Source: an uncultured Alphaproteobacteria bacterium (GTDB lineage Bacteria > Pseudomonadota > Alphaproteobacteria > HIMB59 > GCA-002718135). Taken from it: a stretch of DNA of 33,863 bases. Made by a program: the position numbers and the translations under genes. Shown here piece by piece: positions 27,519 to 33,863 of the stretch; the stretch's first letter is position 1, and every line of letters starts with the position of its first letter. The notes under the pieces were generated by a model. It was not told where the DNA came from and did not search any database. It saw only the letters and a list, made by a program, of their open reading frames with translations. The stretch lies in the NCBI GenBank assembly GCA_902600225.1, contig CACKIH010000013.1:1-33863 (forward strand), read 5' to 3'.

Positions 27519-28574
27519 CTATACTGATTTTCCAATAACTTCAGAAACATTTTTATATCCATCAGTTTTAATTAGGTCAATCAAGTCACCTTTCATGTTA
27601 TTGATTAAATTTGGGCCAGAATAAACCAATGCAGTATATAACTGAACTAAAGAAGCACCAGATTTAATTTTTTCGTAACAGTCCCTTCCACTTGAAATAC
27701 CACCCACTCCTATTAATGGTATTTGACCATTTGTTAAATCATACATTTTTTTCAAAATTATATTCGAGTTCTTGTAAAGAGGTTTACCACTTAAACCACC
27801 TTTTTTTCCTTTGTTTATAGAAATTAAATTGCTCTCTCTTTTTATAGTGCTATTTGTAACTATTAATCCATCTATGTTGTTAGCTAAGGAAATTAGTGCT
27901 ATGTCTCTTAGTTGATCTTCATTTAAATCAGGTGAAATTTTAATTAAGATTGGCTTGGTATTAATATTTTTTATTTCATCTCTTTTATCTATAATTTTTT
28001 TAATTAATTTTTCTATCTTTCCTCTCAATTGTAGATCTCTCAACCCTTCAGTATTTGGTGAAGATATATTTATAGTAATATAGCTTGCCAAATCGCCTAA
28101 CTCTTCTAAACCTTTCAGATAATCGTCAATAGCTTCAATTGAATTTTTATTTTTTCCAATATTAACTCCTACAATTTTATTACTTAAGTATGATTTTTGG
28201 TGTTTAATTAAATTTTTTTTTACTTTTTTTATACCCTTATTATTAAATCCTAAACTATTGATAATGGCTTTATCTTCACTTAATCTAAATACTCTAGGTT
28301 TAGAGTTACCACTTTGAGGTTGTGGAGTAATTGTACCAACTTCAAGAAATCCAAAACCAAATGAAAACATGGAATGCATCACTTCAGCATTTTTATCAAA
28401 ACCTGCAGCAAGTCCAATGGGATTTATAAAATCTAAACCCATTAGATGTTGTGCAAGAATAGGATCCTCAATATTTTTTTGTCTTACTTTGAAATATTTT
28501 AAAAAATTAATTGTAATAGTATGAGATAACTCGGGGGGTAATAAACTTAATATTTTTAATGAACTATTGTACAA
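27519..28574 (-). CDS. pyrD: Dihydroorotate dehydrogenase (quinone), class 2
   Basis: A 351-residue membrane-associated enzyme that oxidises dihydroorotate to orotate in pyrimidine synthesis and passes electrons to ubiquinone. It has the class 2 N-terminal helices, 'INPIGLAAGFDKNAEVMHSM', 'VGTITPQPQSGNSKPRVFRL', the FMN contact 'VGVNIGKNK', the catalytic-serine segment 'INISSPNTEGLR' and 'PLIGVGGISSGRDCYEKIKSGASLVQ' in two pieces. The start is TTG at 28574: no ATG or GTG is available near it, and the first residues align with the usual class 2 N-terminus. It begins 4 bases after lysS. Confidence 0.96.
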   Translation of the reverse strand: MYNSSLKILSLLPPELSHTITINFLKYFKVRQKNIEDPILAQHLMGLDFINPIGLAAGFDKNAEVMHSMFSFGFGFLEVGTITPQPQSGNSKPRVFRLSEDKAIINSLGFNNKGIKKVKKNLIKHQKSYLSNKIVGVNIGKNKNSIEAIDDYLKGLEELGDLASYITINISSPNTEGLRDLQLRGKIEKLIKKIIDKRDEIKNINTKPILIKISPDLNEDQLRDIALISLANNIDGLIVTNSTIKRESNLISINKGKKGGLSGKPLYKNSNIILKKMYDLTNGQIPLIGVGGISSGRDCYEKIKSGASLVQLYTALVYSGPNLINNMKGDLIDLIKTDGYKNVSEVIGKSV

Positions 28575-28578
28575 TAAA

Positions 28579-30162
28579 TTAATTATCTATTAATTTTTTT
28601 AGATAATCAATAGTTTCTCTTAATCCAAATAATTTAAAAAATGATCCTAGTCTAGGGCCCTGATCCTGACCAAGCATAACTTGATATACTAGTTTAAAAA
28701 AATCTTTTAGGTTTTCAAATTCGTGTTTTTTTCCTACTTCGTATAATAATGTTTGAATATCTTCAGATGAACTCTTTTCAGTAACATCATTTTCTAAAAG
28801 ATTAATAATATCAATAAATACCTCTTTATTGCTACCATCAATCTCTAAAAATTTCTTTTTAGGCAAAATAAAATCTTCATAGTAATTAAGTGCAAAATCT
28901 ATGAGGCGATCAAATTCAGGATTTTTATCAGCATTAATATTATCATCATATTTATTGATAAAAGACCATATTACTTTTTTATCTTTAGAATTAGAAACAT
29001 TTACTAGGTTGGTAAGGGTATTGAAATTTATTTCTGATTTAAATTCTTTTGGTTTTCCTGAATGAATATGCCAAATTGGATTATCATACTGCTTATTTTT
29101 ATCTAAACTTGAGTATGAATTATAATGAGAAAGATAATCATCTACAGTTTTAGGAATTACATCAAAATGAAGTTTTTTAGCTGATTTTGGTTTTTGGAAC
29201 ATATAAAGTGCAAGACTTTCAGGAGAGGCGTAACGTAGCCACTCATCAACACTAATACCGTTGCCGACTGACTTAGAAATTTTTTCTCCTTTTTCATCTA
29301 AAAACATTTCATAAATTAGATTAGTGGGAGGTTTTTTATTTAATACTCTACAAATCTTTGATCCTAAATCAACACTTTCTGTAAGATCTTTACCGCACAT
29401 TTCATAATCGACATCAAACGACATCCATCTCATTGCCCAATCTACTTTCCATTGTAACTTACATTTTCCATTAATTACTTCTGTTTCGACTAACTTGTCT
29501 AAAGATGGATCCTTGTAAATAATTGTTTTTGAATCCATTTTATATTCTTCGATTTTTACTTGAAGTACTTCTCCTGAATTTTCACTTATCGGCAAAAAGG
29601 GGCTATAAGTTTCTTTTCTCTCTGCCCTTAAAGTAGGTAAAATAATATCTAAAATTTTTGTATAGTTTTCAAATATACTTAATATTGTTTCATTAAAATC
29701 TCCACTTTGATATTTATCTGTTGAGCTAACAAACTCGTAGTCGAAATTAAATTCATCTAAAAAACTTCTAAGTTTTGCATTATTATGATGTCCAAAACTT
29801 TCAAATTTACCAAATGGATCTGGTATAGAAGTAAGTGGCTTACCTATAAATTTTTCTAACATTTCTTTATTTGGAACATTTTCAGGAACTTTTCTTAATC
29901 CATCCATATCATCAGAAAATGTGATCAGTTTTGTTGGACAATCAATTATAGAGCTAAATGCATTTTTTACCATTGATGTTCTTACAACTTCACCAAAAGT
30001 TCCAATATGAGGTAAACCTGAGGGGCCATAACCAGTTTCTAGTAATACATATCCCTTAGATGGAATTTTAAAGTTTTGTAAACCACCATTTTTTTTAATG
30101 ATTTGAAATGCTTCTTTAAATGGCCAAGCTTTTAAGGATTTTGCTAATTCTTGATCAATCAT
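28579..30162 (-). CDS. lysS: Lysyl-tRNA synthetase, class I
   Basis: A 527-residue class I lysyl-tRNA synthetase (LysK/TIGR00467 type), not the class II enzyme of E. coli. The HIGH-like motif is 'GPSGLPHIGTFGE' (HIGT at 52-55) and the KMSKS-like motif 'EKISKSVGNGIS' (K294-S298), with a Rossmann core and a helical C-terminal anticodon-binding region ending 'FGLRETIDYLKKLI'. 'VDWAMRWMSFDVDYEMCGKD' is another class I LysRS segment. Class I forms are usual in archaea and in many Alphaproteobacteria. The ATG overlaps the end of the MarR gene by 8 bases, so its synthesis is likely coupled to that regulator. Confidence 0.95.
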   Translation of the reverse strand: MIDQELAKSLKAWPFKEAFQIIKKNGGLQNFKIPSKGYVLLETGYGPSGLPHIGTFGEVVRTSMVKNAFSSIIDCPTKLITFSDDMDGLRKVPENVPNKEMLEKFIGKPLTSIPDPFGKFESFGHHNNAKLRSFLDEFNFDYEFVSSTDKYQSGDFNETILSIFENYTKILDIILPTLRAERKETYSPFLPISENSGEVLQVKIEEYKMDSKTIIYKDPSLDKLVETEVINGKCKLQWKVDWAMRWMSFDVDYEMCGKDLTESVDLGSKICRVLNKKPPTNLIYEMFLDEKGEKISKSVGNGISVDEWLRYASPESLALYMFQKPKSAKKLHFDVIPKTVDDYLSHYNSYSSLDKNKQYDNPIWHIHSGKPKEFKSEINFNTLTNLVNVSNSKDKKVIWSFINKYDDNINADKNPEFDRLIDFALNYYEDFILPKKKFLEIDGSNKEVFIDIINLLENDVTEKSSSEDIQTLLYEVGKKHEFENLKDFFKLVYQVMLGQDQGPRLGSFFKLFGLRETIDYLKKLIDN

Positions 30163-30616
30163 TTAATTTTGCTCTAATTCTAATTTTTTTACCCAATAAC
30201 AACTTTAATGAATTTGTGAAATTAAAAATTTCAGATCCTAATTTTTTAAATAATTCATTTTCTAAATCTACAATATTATCAATAATATTATTAATTAAAT
30301 CATTCCCTGCCGTAGTTAGAATTAAACTATCAGATCTTTTATCTTGTGGCTGTTGTTTTGATATTAACTTCTTTTCTTCTAGATTAGAAACACGTAAGCT
30401 AACAACTGATCTATCAATAGATGCATTTTTACATATCTCCTGCTGAGTAATATTTATGTTTTCTTGCTGTAATAAATAAATTGTCTCAAGAATAAGATAT
30501 TCATTTAATGTGATGTGACTCTCTTTTAGTTTATTCCTTACTTTAGATTGCCATAAGTTTGATGTTTGCCATATTAATAATGCTAATCTATTCTCATTAA
30601 GAGAAGTGTCTGCCAT
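30155..30616 (-). CDS. MarR-family transcriptional regulator
   Basis: A 153-residue winged-helix regulator. The N-terminal and C-terminal helices form the dimer interface; the DNA-binding part is 'ITQQEICKNASIDRSVVSLR' (helix-turn-helix) followed by 'VSNLEEKKLISKQQPQDKRS' and 'DSLILTTAGNDLI' (wing and following helix), the MarR consensus with the D-x-R-S/A wing. MarR proteins usually bind palindromes and release them on ligand or oxidant binding; there is one Cys in the HTH (in 'EICKNA'). Overlapping palindromes directly upstream of the ATG suggest autoregulation. It overlaps lysS by 8 bases. The ligand is unknown. Confidence 0.92.
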   Translation of the reverse strand: MADTSLNENRLALLIWQTSNLWQSKVRNKLKESHITLNEYLILETIYLLQQENINITQQEICKNASIDRSVVSLRVSNLEEKKLISKQQPQDKRSDSLILTTAGNDLINNIIDNIVDLENELFKKLGSEIFNFTNSLKLLLGKKIRIRAKLND

Positions 30617-30622
30617 AGTTTT

Positions 30623-30645
30623 TATACAAACTGTTTGTATACAAA
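30623..30645. promoter_or_regulatory. Overlapping palindromes, probable MarR operator
   Basis: A perfect 19-base inverted repeat (TATACAAAC-T-GTTTGTATA, 30623-30641, centre 30632) overlaps a perfect 12-base palindrome (TTTGTATACAAA, 30634-30645). They start 7 bases before the MarR ATG, within the only 48-base gap between ferredoxin and MarR. The half-site TTTGTATA resembles those bound by MarR proteins. A weak minus-strand promoter (TTAATT, 17 bases, TATAAA) would have its spacer inside the repeats, so binding would block polymerase. Confidence 0.7.
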
Positions 30646-30664
30646 TTAATAATTTATGTCAATA

Positions 30665-30976
30665 CTATTCTGGTGCAATTTCTATTTCTAAGCCATCAAG
30701 CTCTTCAGAAAGCTCAATTTGACAAGATAATCTGGAATTATTATTAACATCAAAAGCTTGATCTAGCATAGATTCTTCATCATCATCCATATTTTTCAGC
30801 TTGTTTGTCCATTTTTCATCAATATAAACATGACAGGTAGCGCAAGCACAACATCCTCCACAGGAAGCTTCAATATCGTAACCATTGTCTCTAAGAGTTT
30901 CCATTAATGTAAAATTACTATCATATTCAATTTCAGACTTTTTACCTGATCTATCTGTGATTATTAACTTTGGCAT
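30665..30976 (-). CDS. Adrenodoxin-type [2Fe-2S] ferredoxin
   Basis: A 103-residue ferredoxin. Cluster ligands follow the adrenodoxin pattern C-x5-C-x2-C-x36-C: C39, C45, C48 and C85 ('ASCGGCCACATCHVYIDEKW' and 'RLSCQIEL'). Two extra cysteines, C42 and C43, sit in the loop. 'DDDEESMLDQAFDVNNNSRL' is the acidic partner-docking helix. Vertebrate and alphaproteobacterial members donate electrons to P450s, heme A synthase (Cox15) or Fe-S assembly. The gene begins at the last base of the reductase stop (TAATG). It is not inside an isc cluster, so a role in Fe-S assembly is possible but not shown by context; ctaA is close by on the other strand. Confidence 0.94.
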   Translation of the reverse strand: MPKLIITDRSGKKSEIEYDSNFTLMETLRDNGYDIEASCGGCCACATCHVYIDEKWTNKLKNMDDDEESMLDQAFDVNNNSRLSCQIELSEELDGLEIEIAPE

Positions 30977-31986
30977 TAAACGCCTAGTTTTTTTTGAAGT
31001 TCTTTGGAAGATGTTGTGTATCTAAAAATGTTTTTCTTATCAGGAAAGCAATATTTAAATACTTCTTGAGCCATTAAGGCAGACTCGTGAAATCCTGATA
31101 GAATAAGCTTAAGTTTTCCTGGGTACCAATTTATGTCACCTATCGCAAAAATTGAAGGTGTAGAAGTTTGAAATTTTTCAGTGTCCACTTTAATTAAGTT
31201 CTCGTGTAAGTTTAGACCCCATTCCGCAATTGGACCTAGTTCCATTTTTAAACCAAAAAATGGTAAAAGATAATCTACTTCAATATTTGATTTTTCATCA
31301 TCATTTTCGTACTCTAGCATTATTCTACTATCTTGAATTTTAGAAATCTTTTTTATTTGGCCCTTTAAAAATTTAATTTTTCCTTTTGTTTCTAATTCTT
31401 GCATTTTTGAGACAGAATCAGGTGCTGCCCTAAACTCTTTTCTTCTATGTATTAGAGTTACATTAGAATCCTTAGATAGTTCATTTGTCCAATCCAAAGC
31501 AGAGTCTCCTCCTCCTGCAATTAAGATTTTTTTATTCTTAAATATTGATTTGTCTCGAATTGCGTAAAAAACATTTTTGTTTTCGAAATTCTCAATATTC
31601 TCAATTGGAGGTTTTCGGGGCACAAAACTTCCTGCCCCTGCTGCAACTACTATACATTTTGCTTCAACTTTTGTTCCAATATTAGTTTCTACAATCCAAC
31701 CACTTTCTGTCTTAGCAATTTTCTCGACTTGTTGGTTGAGATGAAATTTAGGTTTAAAAGGGTTTATCTGTTTAATTAACTCGTCAGTTAATTCTTGTCC
31801 TGTTACAACTGGTCTAGAGGGAATATCATAAATTGGTTTTTCTGGATACAATTCAGCACATTGACCTCCAACCTTATCTAAATTATCAACTAAATTACAT
31901 TTTATATTTAAAAGACCTAATTCAAATACAGCAAATAGGCCTACTGGACCTGCACCTATAATTACTACATCAGTATTTTCTGTCAT
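30976..31986 (-). CDS. Ferredoxin/flavodoxin--NADP+ reductase, thioredoxin-reductase-like type
   Basis: A 336-residue flavoprotein of the TrxR-like FNR class (B. subtilis YumC type). It has the FAD-binding 'VVIIGAGPVGLFAVFELGLL', the diagnostic 'KVGGQCAELYPEKPIYDIPS', the NADPH-binding 'KILIAGGGDSALDW' and 'IFAIGDINWYPGKLKLILSG'. The CxxC redox centre of thioredoxin reductase is absent, as expected for FNR. The gene is directly followed by a [2Fe-2S] ferredoxin with a one-base overlap, so the natural partner is clear: NADPH-dependent reduction of that ferredoxin. It heads the nine-gene minus-strand run. A strong -10 (TATAAT) lies about 40 bases before the ATG. Confidence 0.93.
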   Translation of the reverse strand: MTENTDVVIIGAGPVGLFAVFELGLLNIKCNLVDNLDKVGGQCAELYPEKPIYDIPSRPVVTGQELTDELIKQINPFKPKFHLNQQVEKIAKTESGWIVETNIGTKVEAKCIVVAAGAGSFVPRKPPIENIENFENKNVFYAIRDKSIFKNKKILIAGGGDSALDWTNELSKDSNVTLIHRRKEFRAAPDSVSKMQELETKGKIKFLKGQIKKISKIQDSRIMLEYENDDEKSNIEVDYLLPFFGLKMELGPIAEWGLNLHENLIKVDTEKFQTSTPSIFAIGDINWYPGKLKLILSGFHESALMAQEVFKYCFPDKKNIFRYTTSSKELQKKLGV

Positions 31987-32023
31987 ATGTGAAAAATAAC
32001 AACTTTTTTTATTTTTTCTAGGG

Positions 32024-32029
32024 ATTATA
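32024..32029 (-). promoter_or_regulatory. Candidate -10 element for the ferredoxin reductase run
   Basis: On the minus strand a perfect TATAAT lies in the 55-base gap between the divergent reductase and ctaA genes, giving a leader of roughly 30 bases. The position 17 bases upstream (GCGTAA, inside ctaA) is a poor -35. The surrounding (TA)n stretch also offers plus-strand TATATA/TATATT boxes for ctaA. Tentative. Confidence 0.3.
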
Positions 32030-32041
32030 TATATATTCTAA

Positions 32042-33097
32042 ATGAATTACGCTAATACCTCGAAATATTATAATCCTTCGATTTATATATGGCTATTAAC
32101 AATAACCGCAATGGTTTTATTAATTATAGTAATAGGAGGTCTCACAAGATTAACAGACTCTGGACTTTCTATGACTGACTGGCGTCCAATTTTAGGTGTA
32201 ATTCCTCCACTGAGTTTAGAAAGTTGGTTGGTTGTATTCGAAATGTATAAACAAACACCAGAATACAAAATAGTTAACAAAAATATGACATTAAATGAGT
32301 TTAAATATATTTTTTGGTGGGAGTGGTTTCATAGAATATTTGCAAGAGCCATAGGTGTTGTCTTTTTAATACCATTAATTTATTTTAGTTTTAAAAAGCA
32401 AATTCAATCATCACTGTATATAAGGCTTGGTATTGTCTTTGTTTTCGGTTTGTTTCAAGCAGTTATTGGATGGTGGATGGTAAAGAGTGGTTTGACTGAA
32501 AATCCTTACGTAAGCCCTTATAGACTTACTTTTCATCTTTTAAATGCTCTTATAATTTTCTCTATACTATTATGGATAGCAATGGATTACAGGTATTCTT
32601 CTAATATAAGCTTTTTATCTAATCCAAAAACAAATGAATTTTATATTTTAATTGCTGTAATTTTAATATTTATCACAATTGCAACAGGTGGATTTATGGC
32701 AGGAACAAACTCTGGACAATCTTTTAATACTTTTCCACTAATGAATGGAAAAATCATACCTGATGATTACATTATTGATGACTTAGGTGTTTATAATATT
32801 TTTGAAAATACAGTTGCAATAAATTTTAACCACCGTTGGTTATCAATACTTGTTTTTTTTTATATCCTTTTTGTTTGTTTTAAATTTATTAAATTTGATA
32901 ATAAAAATATATCTAGTACTCTTGTATATTTAGTTTTATTCTTTCTAACGTTACAAGTAATATTAGGTATTATAACTCTTTTAAGTAATGTTTACTTACC
33001 AGTCGCAAGTTTACATCAAACTAATTCAATTTTGTTATTATCAACTTTATTAATTAGTTATCATCAAATTAAAATTAGAAAGGTTAAAGATGTCTAA
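32042..33097 (+). CDS. ctaA: Heme A synthase (CtaA/Cox15)
   Basis: A 351-residue, eight-helix membrane enzyme that oxidises the C8 methyl of heme O to the formyl of heme A for aa3-type cytochrome oxidase. The four heme-ligand histidines are visible: H97 ('EWFHRIFARAIG'), H165 ('RLTFHLLNA'), H264 ('NFNHRWLSIL') and H325 ('ASLHQTNSIL'). 'IGGLTRLTDSGLSMTDWRPI' (31-50) and 'ATGGFMAGTNSGQSFNTFPL' (214-233) are the Cox15-type signatures, and the long loop without the Cys pair marks the alphaproteobacterial/mitochondrial form. It overlaps the next gene by 8 bases. It implies a heme A oxidase elsewhere in the genome. Confidence 0.96.
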   Translation: MNYANTSKYYNPSIYIWLLTITAMVLLIIVIGGLTRLTDSGLSMTDWRPILGVIPPLSLESWLVVFEMYKQTPEYKIVNKNMTLNEFKYIFWWEWFHRIFARAIGVVFLIPLIYFSFKKQIQSSLYIRLGIVFVFGLFQAVIGWWMVKSGLTENPYVSPYRLTFHLLNALIIFSILLWIAMDYRYSSNISFLSNPKTNEFYILIAVILIFITIATGGFMAGTNSGQSFNTFPLMNGKIIPDDYIIDDLGVYNIFENTVAINFNHRWLSILVFFYILFVCFKFIKFDNKNISSTLVYLVLFFLTLQVILGIITLLSNVYLPVASLHQTNSILLLSTLLISYHQIKIRKVKDV

Positions 33098-33815
33098 CAA
33101 AAATATATTTGTCTTTGGGGGCACGGGTTCTATTGGAAAATCATTATCAAAAAAACTGAAAAGCAATAACTATGATCCAATAATTATTTCTAGAAATGAA
33201 ACAGAATTAAAACAATTATCTGAAGAAATTGGATGTAAATACAAAGTGTGTGATGTTTTAGATTTTAATAAAGTTAAGAGTATTTCAGAAGAATACAAAG
33301 ATCAATTAAGTGGTATTGCTTTTTGTGTTGGCTCTATAAATTTAAAACCTCTTAAAATGACTAAAGATGAAGATTTTATTGATTCTTTTAAAATAAATAC
33401 ACTTAGTGCTATAAATGCGATTAAGTTTAATCAAGAAACACTTGCTAAAAATAATGGCAGTATTCTTCTTTATTCAACTATTGCTGTAAAACAAGGTTTT
33501 ACTAATCACACAATAATTTCTACCGCAAAAGGTGCCATTGAAGGGCTTACTTTGAGTTTAGCTGCTGAATTTGCTCCAAAAATCAAAGTAAATTGTATAG
33601 CACCAAGTTTAACTAACGCAAAAATGACACAAAAGTTGATTAGCAATGAAACTATTAAGAAAGCAATTGAAAATATGCATCCTCTACCTAAAATTGGCTC
33701 TGGTGATGATTTCTCCGATATTGGAAGTTTTTTATTAAGTGATAAAAATAGTTGGATAACTGGACAAATATTTCATATAGATGGGGGAAGATCATCATTA
33801 AGAATTAAATCGTGA
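33090..33815 (+). CDS. SDR-family Rossmann protein lacking the catalytic tyrosine
   Basis: A 241-residue short-chain dehydrogenase/reductase fold. The N-terminal nucleotide loop is 'VFGGTGSIGKSLSKKL' (8-23), then 'FCVGSINLKPL' in the place of NNAG, S129 in 'ILLYSTIAVKQG', and 'KVNCIAPSLTNAKM' and 'ITGQIFHIDGG' at the C-terminus. The Tyr of Y-x3-K is missing: the helix reads 'NHTIISTAKGAIEGLTLSLA' with K147 present but I143 at the Tyr position. I recall related alphaproteobacterial SDRs with the same feature, so it is probably a subfamily trait. It may be a non-catalytic NAD(P)-binding protein or use another residue. It overlaps ctaA by 8 bases and the next gene by GTGA. Confidence 0.88.
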   Translation: MSNKNIFVFGGTGSIGKSLSKKLKSNNYDPIIISRNETELKQLSEEIGCKYKVCDVLDFNKVKSISEEYKDQLSGIAFCVGSINLKPLKMTKDEDFIDSFKINTLSAINAIKFNQETLAKNNGSILLYSTIAVKQGFTNHTIISTAKGAIEGLTLSLAAEFAPKIKVNCIAPSLTNAKMTQKLISNETIKKAIENMHPLPKIGSGDDFSDIGSFLLSDKNSWITGQIFHIDGGRSSLRIKS

Positions 33816-33863
33816 AATATATCTTTATAATTTGTTTATCTGTTTTTTCTTTAAGCGTTTTTA
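33812..33863 (+). CDS. Start of a probable secreted protein (partial)
   Basis: A GTG at 33812, overlapping the SDR stop as GTGA, opens a frame that runs off the window: 'MKYIFIICLSVFSLSVF' (17 residues). A Lys followed by a hydrophobic stretch looks like a Sec signal peptide. Nothing else can be said about its identity. Confidence 0.55.
   Translation, partial: MKYIFIICLSVFSLSVF

Noticed and set aside
30977-31986. Thioredoxin reductase as the identity of the flavoprotein
   Set aside because: The CxxC redox site between the FAD and NADPH domains is absent, and the 'GGQCAELYPEKPIYDIPS' segment with an adjacent ferredoxin gene fits the FNR class.
1-33863. Mobile elements, CRISPR arrays, tRNA or rRNA genes, toxin-antitoxin or defence genes
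   Set aside because: No transposase, integrase, repeat-spacer pattern, cloverleaf or nuclease/toxin signature was seen; gene content and composition are uniform across the window.

Overview
The window is about 34 kb of strongly AT-rich, gene-dense chromosome from what looks like a streamlined, probably marine, alphaproteobacterium (SAR11, HIMB59 or a similar low-GC lineage; the exact clade cannot be fixed from this sequence). The alphaproteobacterial call rests on gene families and gene order: ubiG next to lysC, a RodZ-like gene followed by ispG-hisS-prfA-prmC-DUF4167, DUF1178, argJ beside secA, accA near aroK-aroB, a CorC-type protein, then bolA, a zinc/J-domain protein and cobS-cobT, class I lysyl-tRNA synthetase, CtaA-type heme A synthase, and an adrenodoxin-type ferredoxin with its reductase. 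I see no rRNA, tRNA, insertion sequence, prophage gene or CRISPR array. It is a housekeeping region.

Layout. 1-2043 (+): the end of a GNAT acetyltransferase, a flavin-reductase-like protein and an M23 peptidase. 8762 to 2044 (-): lysC, rodZ-like, ispG, hisS, prfA, prmC, DUF4167, packed head to tail. 8826-9533 (+): ubiG. 10427 to 9526 (-): an unrecognised gene and DUF1178. 10454-11230 (+): a methyltransferase-like protein with an eroded SAM loop. 12444 to 11233 (-): argJ. 12509-15028 (+): secA. 17872 to 15025 (-): a 42-residue membrane protein, a large secreted protein and accA. 17973-20814 (+): aroK, aroB and a CBS/CorC membrane protein. 21061 to 20807 (-): bolA. 21085-24416 (+): J-domain protein, cobS, cobT. 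31986 to 24413 (-): a nine-gene run of ferredoxin reductase, ferredoxin, MarR regulator, lysS, pyrD, HAD hydrolase, rpmB, queuosine-precursor transporter and tgt. 32042 to the end (+): ctaA, an SDR protein and the start of a secreted protein.

Genes cooperate in a few clear ways. prmC modifies the release factor encoded by prfA. aroK and aroB are two shikimate-pathway steps. cobS and cobT are the AAA+ and VWA halves of one ATPase. yhhQ-type transporter and tgt are import and insertion for queuosine. Ferredoxin and its reductase form an electron-transfer pair. ubiG (ubiquinone), pyrD (ubiquinone-linked) and ctaA (heme A) all point to aerobic respiration.

Genes are extremely close. All six convergent pairs end within 2 bp of each other or overlap, so no room exists for ordinary terminators between them, and most starts lack a clear Shine-Dalgarno sequence. 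The most interesting points are: a Tgt whose base-pocket loop looks like queuine-using rather than preQ1-using enzymes, next to its probable transporter; overlapping palindromes in front of a MarR gene that is translationally coupled to lysS; a BolA/J-protein/CobS/CobT block with no other B12 gene in view; and an SDR protein lacking the catalytic tyrosine. I found no clearly new multi-gene system.
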